Assembly: GCA_028288765.1 (NCBI GenBank)
Contig: JAQGHQ010000110.1
Span: 1 to 33,477, forward strand
DNA length: 33,477 bases
Reading direction: 5' to 3'
Origin: Gemmataceae bacterium
GTDB taxonomy: Bacteria > Planctomycetota > Planctomycetia > Gemmatales > Gemmataceae
Position 1 is the stretch's first letter; each line of letters begins with the position of its first letter. Position numbers and translations under genes: made by a program. Of this stretch, positions 7,323 through 14,268 are shown one piece after another. Under the pieces are notes generated by a model. It did no database searches, was not told where the DNA came from, and saw only the letters and a program-made list of their open reading frames with translations.

Positions 7323-8501
7323 TCATGCCAACCCGACCTCGCGGAGCCGTCGAACGGCGGTACCGATACGACCCGCCGCATCGTCAACATCGGCATTTGT
7401 AAGCGTCGGGCCGAAACTGAACCGGATGGCGGACCGCAAAACGTCGTCGGGGACGCCCATCGTCCGCAGCACCGGGCTGGGGAGGAGCGACCCGCTCGAA
7501 CACGCCGAGCCGGTCGAGCACGCGACCCCGGCGAGATCGAGGGCCACGAGCAGGAGGTCGGCCCGGCATCCGGGGAACGAGATGTTCAACGTGGTCGGGA
7601 GGGTATCGGCCGACCCCAGCTCGGGGCCGTTCAGGACGACTGGTGGGGCGAGTTCCCGGAGCCGGGCCCACAGCTGCGCCCGGGCGGCTACCAGCTGCGC
7701 GCGGGTCGCGTCCATGTTCCGGACCGCGTGGTCGAGCGCGACGGCCATCCCGACCGCGAGCGCGACGGGCTCGGTGCCCGGCCGCCGGCCCTGCTGCTGG
7801 TGTCCGCCGAACATGAGCGGGCGGAGCTTCGCGCCCCGCTTCAGGAGGAGGGCACCGATCCCCTTTGGCCCGCGGAACTTATGAGCAGAAGCGGTTAGCG
7901 CGGTGGTCCCGAGGGCGCGGAAGTGTACGGGGATCTTCCCGACCGCCTGGGCGGCGTCCGTGTGTAGCGGGACTCCGGGCGGAAGTGTCGCCGCGATCTC
8001 GCGCACGGGCTGGATCGCGCCCGTCTCGTGGTTGGCGAGCATGACGGACACGAGCTTGGTGTCCGACCGGACGAGGGGAGCGACGGCGTCGGCCGGCACG
8101 ACCCCTCGGGCCGAAACCGGCAGCCACTCGACGGCGAACCCACGAGCTTCAAGTTCCTTGAGGGGCTCGATGACGCACGGGTGTTCGAGGGGCGAGGCGA
8201 GGATGTGACCCGGGGCGAGCGGGGGGCGTGAGCCCCCCGAGTGGGTGGGGCTCGTGAGTCCGAACACGGCGAGGTTATTGGCCTCGGTGGCCCCGCTGGT
8301 GAACGTGACCTCGTCGGGCGACGCGCCGAGCAGCGCGGCGACCTGTTCGCGGGCGTCCTCCAGGGCTTGCCGGGCCCGTCGCCCCATTTGGTGGGCCGAC
8401 GACGGGTTCCCGAACGCCTCCTCCATGACCGGCCGCATGGCCTCCCACGCCTCGGGCAGGAGTGGGGTGGTAGCGTTGTGGTCGAGGTAGACGGGGCTCA
8501 T
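7323..8501 (-). CDS. Cysteine desulfurase (NifS/IscS family)
   Basis: This PLP enzyme takes sulfur from L-cysteine for Fe-S clusters or thio-modification. The 392-residue frame shows YLDHNATTPL at the N-terminus, TSGATEANN (68-76), His107 in LEHP, Asp182 in HTDAAQAVGK, the Schiff-base Lys208 in SAHKFRGPKG, and the mobile-loop Cys334 in CSTGSACSSGS. These are complete catalytic features. Residues about 84-97 (SPTHSGGSRPPLAPG) form a small extra loop encoded by a GC-rich palindrome (8219-8240) that looks like a repeat inserted in frame. The gene precedes dnaA on the same strand, with about 108 bases between, so it is probably a separate unit. The paralogue (nifS or iscS) cannot be decided. Confidence 0.94.
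   Translation of the reverse strand: MSPVYLDHNATTPLLPEAWEAMRPVMEEAFGNPSSAHQMGRRARQALEDAREQVAALLGASPDEVTFTSGATEANNLAVFGLTSPTHSGGSRPPLAPGHILASPLEHPCVIEPLKELEARGFAVEWLPVSARGVVPADAVAPLVRSDTKLVSVMLANHETGAIQPVREIAATLPPGVPLHTDAAQAVGKIPVHFRALGTTALTASAHKFRGPKGIGALLLKRGAKLRPLMFGGHQQQGRRPGTEPVALAVGMAVALDHAVRNMDATRAQLVAARAQLWARLRELAPPVVLNGPELGSADTLPTTLNISFPGCRADLLLVALDLAGVACSTGSACSSGSLLPSPVLRTMGVPDDVLRSAIRFSFGPTLTNADVDDAAGRIGTAVRRLREVGLA
8219..8240. repeat. Palindromic repeat embedded in the cysteine desulfurase gene
   Basis: GGGGGGCGTGAGCCCCCC lies inside the coding sequence and encodes a non-conserved loop. Its reverse complement, GGGGGGCTCACGCCCCCC, shares the GGGGCTCACGCCCC core with the family 2 hairpin at 862-881. 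This suggests repeat insertion into a surface loop without loss of frame. Confidence 0.5.
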
Positions 8502-8613
8502 GCCCGCATTCTAACCGCCGGGCCGTGTGCCCGGCGTTGTCGGCGCGCACACCGACCACTACGATGAACCGCGGTCGGTGTATTTGCCCGGGTGAAGGAT
8601 AGGTCCGGGCGGA

Positions 8614-8700
8614 GGAGCGGTGCTCGAGTGGTTGAAGAGGCGGCACTGGAAATGCCGTATACGGGCAACCGTATCGAGAGTTCGAATCTCTCCCGCTCCG
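8614..8700 (+). tRNA. tRNA-Ser(GGA)
   Basis: The acceptor stem GGAGCGG (8614-8620) pairs with CCGCTCC (8693-8699), with G as discriminator base. The anticodon arm is CGGCA, loop CTGGAAA, TGCCG, giving anticodon GGA (serine). A long variable arm (TACGGGCAACCGTA region) and a T-arm with TTCGAAT follow, as expected for a class II tRNA. CCA is not encoded; the next bases are CTG. The 3' end is the apparent duplication site for the segment ending near 9970. Confidence 0.95.
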
Positions 8701-8703
8701 CTG

Positions 8704-8738
8704 GAAACCCCTGAGAAATCAGGGGTTTCGCCATTTTT
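8704..8738 (+). terminator. Rho-independent terminator after tRNA-Ser
   Basis: GAAACCCCTGA (8704-8714) and TCAGGGGTTTC (8719-8729) form a perfect 11-bp stem with a GAAA loop, followed shortly by TTTTT (8734-8738). Confidence 0.85.
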
Positions 8739-8829
8739 GTACGTCGTTTCTCGCACGTGACGGCCGCAAAGCCCGTCTTCCCAGATGCCACCCAGGTGCT
8801 GATCGCTCGGATCGTTGGAGTGCGTTAAC

Positions 8830-9189
8830 ATGGCAAAGGCCAAGCTGATCAACCCGTTCACCGGCCGGTGGCGGATTGTCTCGATGTCGGCCTGGGACGA
8901 CTATCTTGATGAAGAGGAGCCGGCGTTCATCGAGTTCGGGGCGAAAAGCGGCGGGGAGTTCCACTTCGGCAACGTACACGGGATCATGGACAGCCGAGTC
9001 ACCACCCAGGATGGACAACCGGCCGTCGAGTAGACGTGAGACGGGAACGCCGAGATGGACCCGACCCAGGAGCAAGGGTGGGCCGTCTTGAAGGGCGACG
9101 AACTGCAGGGGATGATATTCTTCCATCAAGGCGACGACTCCGAGTTCGTGGCGCGGAAGACCAACAGCAAACGCCCGAGAAGGAAGTGA
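8830..9189 (+). pseudogene. Conserved small protein gene broken by two in-frame stops
   Basis: From ATG 8830 the frame reads MAKAKLINPFTGRWRIVSMS and on to TTQDGQPAVE, then TAG (9031), ACG, TGA (9037), and continues in the same frame as DGNAEMDPTQEQGWAVLKGD, ELQGMIFFHQGDDSEFVARK and a basic tail to TGA at 9187-9189. From memory of this family of about 110-residue hypothetical proteins, the spot usually reads W-x-W. Both stops would then be single G-to-A changes of TGG. The parts before and after the stops look well preserved, so the damage would be recent. A truncated 67-residue product, readthrough or recoding are alternatives. Function is unknown; the protein has a compact beta-rich appearance with no signal peptide. 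It lies in the tRNA-Ser-flanked segment. Confidence 0.6.
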
Positions 9190-9191
9190 CC

Positions 9192-9878
9192 GTGGCGGCC
9201 GGGGAGCGGTTGAAACTGGGCAAGGGGGCGGCCTTTGTCAAAAGCCGCCTCAAGCGATTGCCCCAGGAAGAAGACACCTGGGAGGCCGACTTCCGGGCGC
9301 TGCCGAAGCCGATGATGCAAACGGCCACACACTACCTCGGGATGGTCGTCGCGCGCCCGGACGGCTTTCTCCTCGCCGACCTCCCCGTCCAATACACGCC
9401 CGACGCCAACGACCTCGCCACCCTCCTCGCTCACGCCATGAGGCGGCCGCTGACGGGAGGGGCACACCGTCCCCGCCGCGTCCTCGTCCGGAAGAACCCC
9501 CGGTGGAAGGAGTTGTTCCCGCACCTGGGGGAACTCGGCATCGAGGTCGTCCCGCAGAGCAACCTGCCGAAAATCAACGACGCCTACGGGGAATACCTGA
9601 GAGAGTTGCGGAAAGCCCGGTCGGCCAGGGCGGTGAAGCCGTCTGCGGGGCAAGCGGCGGTCGAGACCCTGTTTCCCGCCATCGCCCGGTGGGTGAACGG
9701 GTACGGCCACGTCAAGATCGGGGACCAAGAGGGGTTCGGGTTCGTCGTTCGGGCGCTCGATTACGGCGGGGTGGTCTTCGAGGACGACAAGCCCGGGACG
9801 CTCGCCGGGGCGATGGCCGCCTTGGAGCGGGGGCTGGGAAAGTGGTTCCGGGCCGAAGGGATGGACCTTACCCGATAA
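9192..9878 (+). CDS. Unrecognised protein, weakly DUF6930-like
   Basis: This 228-residue frame starts at GTG 9192, two bases after the preceding pseudogene, so the two were probably co-transcribed. Recognisable stretches are YLGMVVARPDGFLLADLPVQ, RPRRVLVRKNPRWKELFPHL and GELGIEVVPQSNLPKINDAY. The pattern of an Arg-Pro-Arg-Arg-Val strand followed by a 'left half versus right half' alpha/beta repeat resembles DUF6930-type proteins often found near plasmid-like or SEC-C genes, but this is a weak recollection. The C-terminal half ends GVVFEDDKPGTLAGAMAALE, then GLGKWFRAEGM. There is no signal peptide or membrane segment. A start a few codons upstream is possible. Confidence 0.6.
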   Translation: MAAGERLKLGKGAAFVKSRLKRLPQEEDTWEADFRALPKPMMQTATHYLGMVVARPDGFLLADLPVQYTPDANDLATLLAHAMRRPLTGGAHRPRRVLVRKNPRWKELFPHLGELGIEVVPQSNLPKINDAYGEYLRELRKARSARAVKPSAGQAAVETLFPAIARWVNGYGHVKIGDQEGFGFVVRALDYGGVVFEDDKPGTLAGAMAALERGLGKWFRAEGMDLTR

Positions 9879-9950
9879 GAGCTATCGGCCCGGGTACGAA
9901 TCCTATTTCATGATGTGCGGAAGCATCGCTTCCCCAGGATTTCAAGGGGG

Positions 9951-9970
9951 TTCGAACCCCTCCCGCTCCG
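9951..9970 (+). repeat. Partial duplicate of tRNA-Ser 3' end
   Basis: Positions 9951-9970 (TTCGAACCCCTCCCGCTCCG) match the tRNA-Ser 3' end at 8681-8700 at 18 of 20 bases, and the following terminator is also copied. Upstream there is no matching acceptor 5' strand, D-arm or anticodon arm. A short TGCGGAAGC at 9915-9923 could pair with GCTCCGCA (9965-9972), but the whole would be only about 58 bases. This is best read as a tRNA fragment, such as an att-type duplication or a decayed tRNA. Confidence 0.65.
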
Positions 9971-9973
9971 CAC

Positions 9974-9998
9974 GAAACCCCTGAGTGATCGGGGTTTT
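9974..9998 (+). terminator. Terminator copy after tRNA fragment
   Basis: GAAACCCC (9974-9981) and GGGGTTTTC (991-999 of that kilobase) form a stem, followed by a T-rich run. It is a diverged copy of the terminator at 8704-8738. It may also end transcription of the 9192-9878 gene. Confidence 0.6.
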
Positions 9999-10185
9999 CT
10001 TCGTTTGGGCGACAGGCATGTCGTTCGGCGGAGTTGGATTCCCGGAGTCGGGATGCCGCCTGGGGAGCATACCCGATCAAACCGAGTGTGAGCCAGACGA
10101 TCGCCGCGGCGGAAGCCTGGCTCGTGAAGCGAAAATGGAAGGCGTGGTGTTGACCGGGTCGGCCGCCGGTCGGGTCCTGACGCGG

Positions 10186-10881
10186 TCACGTCTTGACTTC
10201 GATCCGTTTGGCGCCGTCGGTTGTGGGACCGTAGAAGTAGCCTTTCCCTTCGAAAACCGAAGTGAAACTCTGAAAGAAGTCCCAGTTGATCTCGGCGGCG
10301 GCGGCGGCCGTGTCCACTCGGCTCGCGCCCGAGTGGGTCATGCGCCACGCCTTGAGTTTGAGCTCCGGCACCGTCGTCTGCTTCACCACGGTCTGTGTAT
10401 CAATGACGTCGTCGATAGGATTGGAGTCCACGTCTACGACCCGGACGGGCCCGGTAACGATGTTGCCGACGGCAGGCCCGATGTAGCCGTAGTAGGTCAT
10501 GCCGGTCTTGCCGATGCCTTGGGCGAGCTTGTGCAGCCCCGTGTTTCCCGGGGGACCGGCTGCGGCGAAACACGACATCACGTGGATGGTCGTCATCGTG
10601 GTCGGAAGGTGCGTTTTCAGCAGCGCGCCGAAGTCCGCCCAGGGGGTATCGGAAGGAGTCAGTCCTTCCACATCGATGGCCGTGCCGTTCGGGTAGCCGT
10701 GACCCAGGATGTAAAGCTCCGTGCCGGATAGTTGGCTCAACTCCGACATGTCGATGATCTTGAACAAGTTGCGATTGCGGATGCCCGAACGGAGCGCTTC
10801 GCATTGAATGCAGAACTTGAGCCCCGCCCAGAGGATCGGGTCCGTAACCTGGACGATATCGTTCGCCGCGATCAGAATCAT
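10186..10881 (-). CDS. Putative caspase-like (clan CD) cysteine peptidase
   Basis: This 231-residue protein starts at ATG 10881, chosen because GGAGGGG lies just upstream; a GTG at 10893 is an alternative. The N-terminal part reads MILIAANDIVQVTD. The motif TELYILGHGYPNG places His61-Gly62 after a hydrophobic strand, and TTIHVMSCFAAAGP places Cys104 after a second strand. This spacing (about 43 residues) and strand-HG, strand-xC pattern is that of clan CD peptidases such as C80, CHAT and caspase-like domains. The rest has no recognised domain. It is the second gene of a likely operon with the patatin phospholipase, 79 bases downstream. The peptidase assignment is motif-based, and an inactive homologue is possible. 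Confidence 0.55.
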   Translation of the reverse strand: MILIAANDIVQVTDPILWAGLKFCIQCEALRSGIRNRNLFKIIDMSELSQLSGTELYILGHGYPNGTAIDVEGLTPSDTPWADFGALLKTHLPTTMTTIHVMSCFAAAGPPGNTGLHKLAQGIGKTGMTYYGYIGPAVGNIVTGPVRVVDVDSNPIDDVIDTQTVVKQTTVPELKLKAWRMTHSGASRVDTAAAAAEINWDFFQSFTSVFEGKGYFYGPTTDGAKRIEVKT

Positions 10882-10960
10882 GGTCCCCTCCACCTCACTC
10901 GTGTGTCCGGTCCAATTGCTACCGGATGAATGCCGATCGAACCGCCCGCGGGTCGCCCCC

Positions 10961-12253
10961 TCACGGCGTACCGCCGACGTGGGCGGGAGCGGGAGTGCTG
11001 TTCCCCCCGCCGGATGGGGTGCCCGCCGTTTTGTGGGCGTCGGCCAGGTCCTGGCGGATCTGCTTGTACTTGGTCCAGTCGAACTTCCGGAGGAAGTCGA
11101 TCGCGGACTCGACCCCCGCCCCGAACAGGGCGATCTTGTCCGCCGGCGTCAGGTCGAAGTTGAGCCAGCTCTGGGAACCGGTGTCGATGGTGCAGATGAG
11201 CTCGCGGAAGTCCGGGTTGTGGTCCAGGAAATCGGAGTCGAGCGCGTGGCGGGCGGAGTTGAACACCGCCATCGTGAGCTGAACGAGCCGGTCGAAGTGC
11301 GCGACCGGCGGGGCTTCGCCGCCCAGCCTGGCACCGAACGTCGGGGCCTCGGGGACCTTCGTCGGGTCGTGGAACACGTTGATCGGGAAGTTTGACAACA
11401 CGCCCCCGTCCACGAACGCGCACTCGTCGGGGGGGAAGCGGTCGTTGCCCACCAGTGTCGTCCAGCGGGCCTGGGCGGCGGACCCCTGGGGTACCCCGGC
11501 GACCCGTAGCGGCATGTAGAAGAACGGGATGGACATGGACGCCCGGACGAACACGGCCGGGTCGACCGCGTCCGGGTCGGCCCAGTACAGCTCGGCCATC
11601 CGGGGCAGGACCGCCTTCGTCTCGGTCGAGATGTCGGTCGCCACCACCGCCAGGTGCGCGTCCGCGTCGGCCGCCGAGAGCGGCGTCCCGGCCCGGGTGC
11701 GGAGCCCGGCGGGGATCACCTGCATCCGGCCGTGGAGGTCCTTGGCCGTCGAAATCCCGGCGGATTTCAGCACCCCGGACAACCACTCCCGGAACTTGTC
11801 CCCCGGGTTGAGCCCGAGGTCGGCCGAGAACTGGGAGTACTCCCGGGCGACGTCAATCGCCTTCCAGAACAGGCCGCTTTGGTGGAGAAAGTCCTTGACC
11901 AGGCTCCGGGCCGCGGCCGGCCCGTCCACGAACGACCAGACGTCCAGGTTGGCCAGCTGCTCGACCAGCCGTTCACTCTTGGCGTTCCCCATCGTGTCCA
12001 GCCCGGCGAGGGCCAGGGCGTTGATCGACCCGGCCGACGTCCCGCCCACCCGCAGGAACCGGACGCCGACCCGTTCGAGGGCGTAGGTGTACCCGACCAG
12101 GGCGATCCCGAGGACGCCCCCGCCGCCCATCACCAGGTCCACGTACTGGTGGCCCGCGTCGTCGATGATGTCGGAGAAGTGTTTGTCCTTGAGCTCGGTC
12201 ACTGCGTCCGCGACGAGCCCGGCCACCGGGGTCGTAAAGTCGTCGGCCGTCAT
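10961..12253 (-). CDS. Patatin-like phospholipase
   Basis: This 430-residue protein shows a complete patatin catalytic set: oxyanion-hole GGGGVLGIA (43-51), nucleophile elbow GTSAGS with Ser73, and the catalytic Asp282 in FVDGGVLSNFP. The family hydrolyses acyl chains from glycerophospholipids. In some bacteria patatins are toxic effectors of defence systems (for example CapV), and in others they are secreted or housekeeping lipases. There is no signal peptide. The residues between motifs (QFSADLGLNPGDKFREWLSG) fit the usual lid and helical region. The C-terminus is Pro/Gly-rich (GTPSGGGNSTPAPAHVGGTP). The gene directly precedes the putative peptidase on the same strand. ATG 12253 has GGGAGA nearby. 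Confidence 0.9.
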   Translation of the reverse strand: MTADDFTTPVAGLVADAVTELKDKHFSDIIDDAGHQYVDLVMGGGGVLGIALVGYTYALERVGVRFLRVGGTSAGSINALALAGLDTMGNAKSERLVEQLANLDVWSFVDGPAAARSLVKDFLHQSGLFWKAIDVAREYSQFSADLGLNPGDKFREWLSGVLKSAGISTAKDLHGRMQVIPAGLRTRAGTPLSAADADAHLAVVATDISTETKAVLPRMAELYWADPDAVDPAVFVRASMSIPFFYMPLRVAGVPQGSAAQARWTTLVGNDRFPPDECAFVDGGVLSNFPINVFHDPTKVPEAPTFGARLGGEAPPVAHFDRLVQLTMAVFNSARHALDSDFLDHNPDFRELICTIDTGSQSWLNFDLTPADKIALFGAGVESAIDFLRKFDWTKYKQIRQDLADAHKTAGTPSGGGNSTPAPAHVGGTP

Positions 12254-12533
12254 CGGTCATCTCCCGGAACGTGGTGCGTGTCGGCCGCCCGGCGGACCAC
12301 CGGACCGTCATTGGTGGGACGCGGGTGCCGACTCAGGAAGAGGGTTTGGGCAAACACGGTTTGGTCGCCGCTCGGCCTGTGGGGCGATCGTTGTGGCAAA
12401 AGTTTTGTCTGGTTCTTTGCGAGATGTTACCGGACGGAAACACCAATTACCAGCGCCGAGTTGCACAGTTACTGATCGATCTGACTCCACTAAAGACGAC
12501 AAACTCCGGGGGCGGACGGGAGGCCGAACCGGG

Positions 12534-13433
12534 TCACACCCGCCCCCCGCGGTTCCCCAGCTCCCGCACCGTCGCAACGGCCGGGGGGTAGGGCCCGGCC
12601 CCGTCGACTTCCCCCGTGTCCAGGTTCGCGTCCGGCAGGTCGGCGAGGCCGCGCGCGGCCAGCGCGGCGAACCGGTCGGGGAACGCCCGGATCACCTCCG
12701 CCAGCTGGTCGACCAGCCACGCCGGCGGCTGGGCGGGGTGGGCGAACGCATACGCCGGCGACCGCCGGAACGGCGCGACCACCGTCCGGAGGGCCGAAGC
12801 ACCGATGCGGATGGGCACGGCGGTCTCCGGCGGGGTGCCCGGTTCCCCGAACAACGACCCGACGATCCGGCCGTACGACAGGAGCAGCCCCACGCCCCGG
12901 TAGAGGGCCCGGCCCGTCGCCCACAGGGCGCGGCGCGAGGGGGCGATGCCGTAGGTGTCGAGGTAGGCCGACTCGACCCGGTGGACGACGAAGCCCAGCG
13001 GAACACGGCCCAGCGCGGGCCATAAGGACGGCGTCCCGAACCGCGCGGCGATGACCGCGTCGAGCCCCTGCTCGACCCGGATGTGCGCGACCGGGTCGTC
13101 GGCGAAGGTGAGCGGCGGGGCCGGGCGGCCGCGGCCGAGTTCCCCGGCCGCCCGGTTGATGAGCGGGTGGACGAGTGTGTCCGCGAGGACGTGTGTCGCC
13201 CACCCGAGCGCGAACGCCCGGGACACGTCGCAGTCCGCCCCCCGGAGCAGGGCCTCCGCCAGCCGACCCGGCCGGACGTAGTGCGACAGGTCCGAGCAGA
13301 ACCGGTCGGCGCCGGGGTAGTACCCCATGTCCGGGGCGACCGCCCCGACCAGGAACGCGACCCGGGCTGCCGGGCGGGTCCCGGGGGCGATGACGCGGGA
13401 GGCCAGGATGAGATGAACACCGCACCCCGGCAT
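12534..13433 (-). CDS. Zinc-dependent phospholipase C-like protein
   Basis: From ATG 13433 (MPGCGVHLILASRVIAPGTR) the 299-residue frame matches the zinc-dependent phospholipase C fold. Candidate metal ligands are in GAVAPDMGYYPGADRFCSD, LSHYVRPG and LGWATHVLADTLVHPLIN: the HxxxDxxxH arrangement in ATHVLADTLVHP is typical. The product may hydrolyse phospholipid head groups or be a related metal-dependent hydrolase. A GAGGG ahead of ATG 13433 supports that start; the frame is open further upstream but less protein-like. It lies 280 bases upstream of the patatin gene on the same strand. Whether they act together is unknown. Confidence 0.8.
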   Translation of the reverse strand: MPGCGVHLILASRVIAPGTRPAARVAFLVGAVAPDMGYYPGADRFCSDLSHYVRPGRLAEALLRGADCDVSRAFALGWATHVLADTLVHPLINRAAGELGRGRPAPPLTFADDPVAHIRVEQGLDAVIAARFGTPSLWPALGRVPLGFVVHRVESAYLDTYGIAPSRRALWATGRALYRGVGLLLSYGRIVGSLFGEPGTPPETAVPIRIGASALRTVVAPFRRSPAYAFAHPAQPPAWLVDQLAEVIRAFPDRFAALAARGLADLPDANLDTGEVDGAGPYPPAVATVRELGNRGGRV

Positions 13434-13614
13434 GCCCGACCCTCGTACCCGGCCCCGATACGTCCCGGCGTGATCCGCCGCCCCGGACGCGGCCGGTAGA
13501 AGATACCTGGCGGAATGATTCCCGGCCAGCACAGAAGCCGACTGCCGCCTGGTGGGCCGGGAGAGTGGGAGAGGTGGGTTGTGTCTCGACCCGGGCCACG
13601 GACTCCGGGCCGGG

Positions 13615-13932
13615 TCAGACGTCGTCTTGGGTGAGGTGATCCTGGGCGGCGTGGCGGACGCGGAGGACGCTGACCGTTTCTCCGTCGATGGAGAACAAGA
13701 ATCGATACACGTTCCGCCCTCGGCCGTAGAGGTATTCGCGGAGGTCTACCCCCAGATCGCCGGCTTCATCGGCCTGGGGGTATCGGTTCGGGTCCGCTTC
13801 CAGGGTGGCAATGACCCGGAGCAACCCGGTCCGCCAGCGGGATGCGGTAGACGGGCTCTGGCGAGCGTGGTAAGTCACCGCGGCGGCGATGTCGGCCCGC
13901 GCCCGCGGGCGAAAGACGACGGTGAACGCCAT
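13615..13932 (-). CDS. ParE/RelE-type toxin
   Basis: This 105-residue protein has the RelE/ParE fold pattern: FRPRARADIAAAVTYHARQS at the N-terminus, WRTGLLRVIATLEADPNRYP in the middle, LREYLYGRGRNVYRFLFSID, then a C-terminal VSVLRVRHAAQDHL. It follows the antitoxin-like gene by 3 bases. ParE toxins poison gyrase and RelE toxins cleave ribosome-bound mRNA; which applies is not decidable from sequence. Start ATG 13932. Confidence 0.85.
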   Translation of the reverse strand: MAFTVVFRPRARADIAAAVTYHARQSPSTASRWRTGLLRVIATLEADPNRYPQADEAGDLGVDLREYLYGRGRNVYRFLFSIDGETVSVLRVRHAAQDHLTQDDV

Positions 13933-13935
13933 CCA

Positions 13936-14202
13936 CTACTCCCCGGGTTCCAGGGGTAGGTTGTGCTCGATCGCAAGTTGCTTGAGGAATTCCCGGGCCG
14001 GCACGCCCCGGCCGGCCTTGGCGTCCTCTAGCGATTCCCGCAGGATCGCCAGTTCCTTCTCCCGGTCGTACGGCTCCGGCGGCGGGCCGACGTCGTCCGG
14101 ATCCTCCTCGGCCAGCTCGACGCGCACCCGGGCCCCCTCCGGCAGAGGCGGCCCGGCGTCCAGCACGATCACCCCGTTCACCACGGTCCCTTCCAGCGAC
14201 AT
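13936..14202 (-). CDS. Antitoxin-like protein paired with ParE/RelE toxin
   Basis: This 88-residue protein begins MSLEGTVVNGVIVLDAGPPL, PEGARVRVELAE, an AF2212/DUF104-like beta hairpin seen in small antitoxins, followed by an acidic, helical tail (YDREKELAILRESLEDAKAG) suited to wrapping a toxin. It is the first gene of the pair, 3 bases ahead of the toxin, the usual order for antitoxins that autoregulate. It is called by context plus N-terminal similarity. Confidence 0.75.
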   Translation of the reverse strand: MSLEGTVVNGVIVLDAGPPLPEGARVRVELAEEDPDDVGPPPEPYDREKELAILRESLEDAKAGRGVPAREFLKQLAIEHNLPLEPGE

Positions 14203-14232
14203 GACCAGCTCCTCCGCGCGCGACGATGGGAG

Positions 14233-14248
14233 TATCGTACCACCCCGG
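14233..14248 (-). promoter_or_regulatory. Candidate extended -10 promoter of the toxin-antitoxin pair
   Basis: The minus strand reads GGTGGTACGATA, with TG-n-TACGAT as an extended -10, about 31 bases before the antitoxin start. The plus-strand 16-mer TATCGTACCACCCCGG recurs with one change at 15542-15557 ahead of the sialidase gene. No good -35 is seen. Confidence 0.3.
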
Positions 14249-14268
14249 CCGTCCTCCCGGCGACCCGC

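Noticed and set aside
9905..9972. A second, functional tRNA
   Set aside because: Only T-arm and acceptor 3' strand match; no D-arm or anticodon arm and too short for a tRNA.
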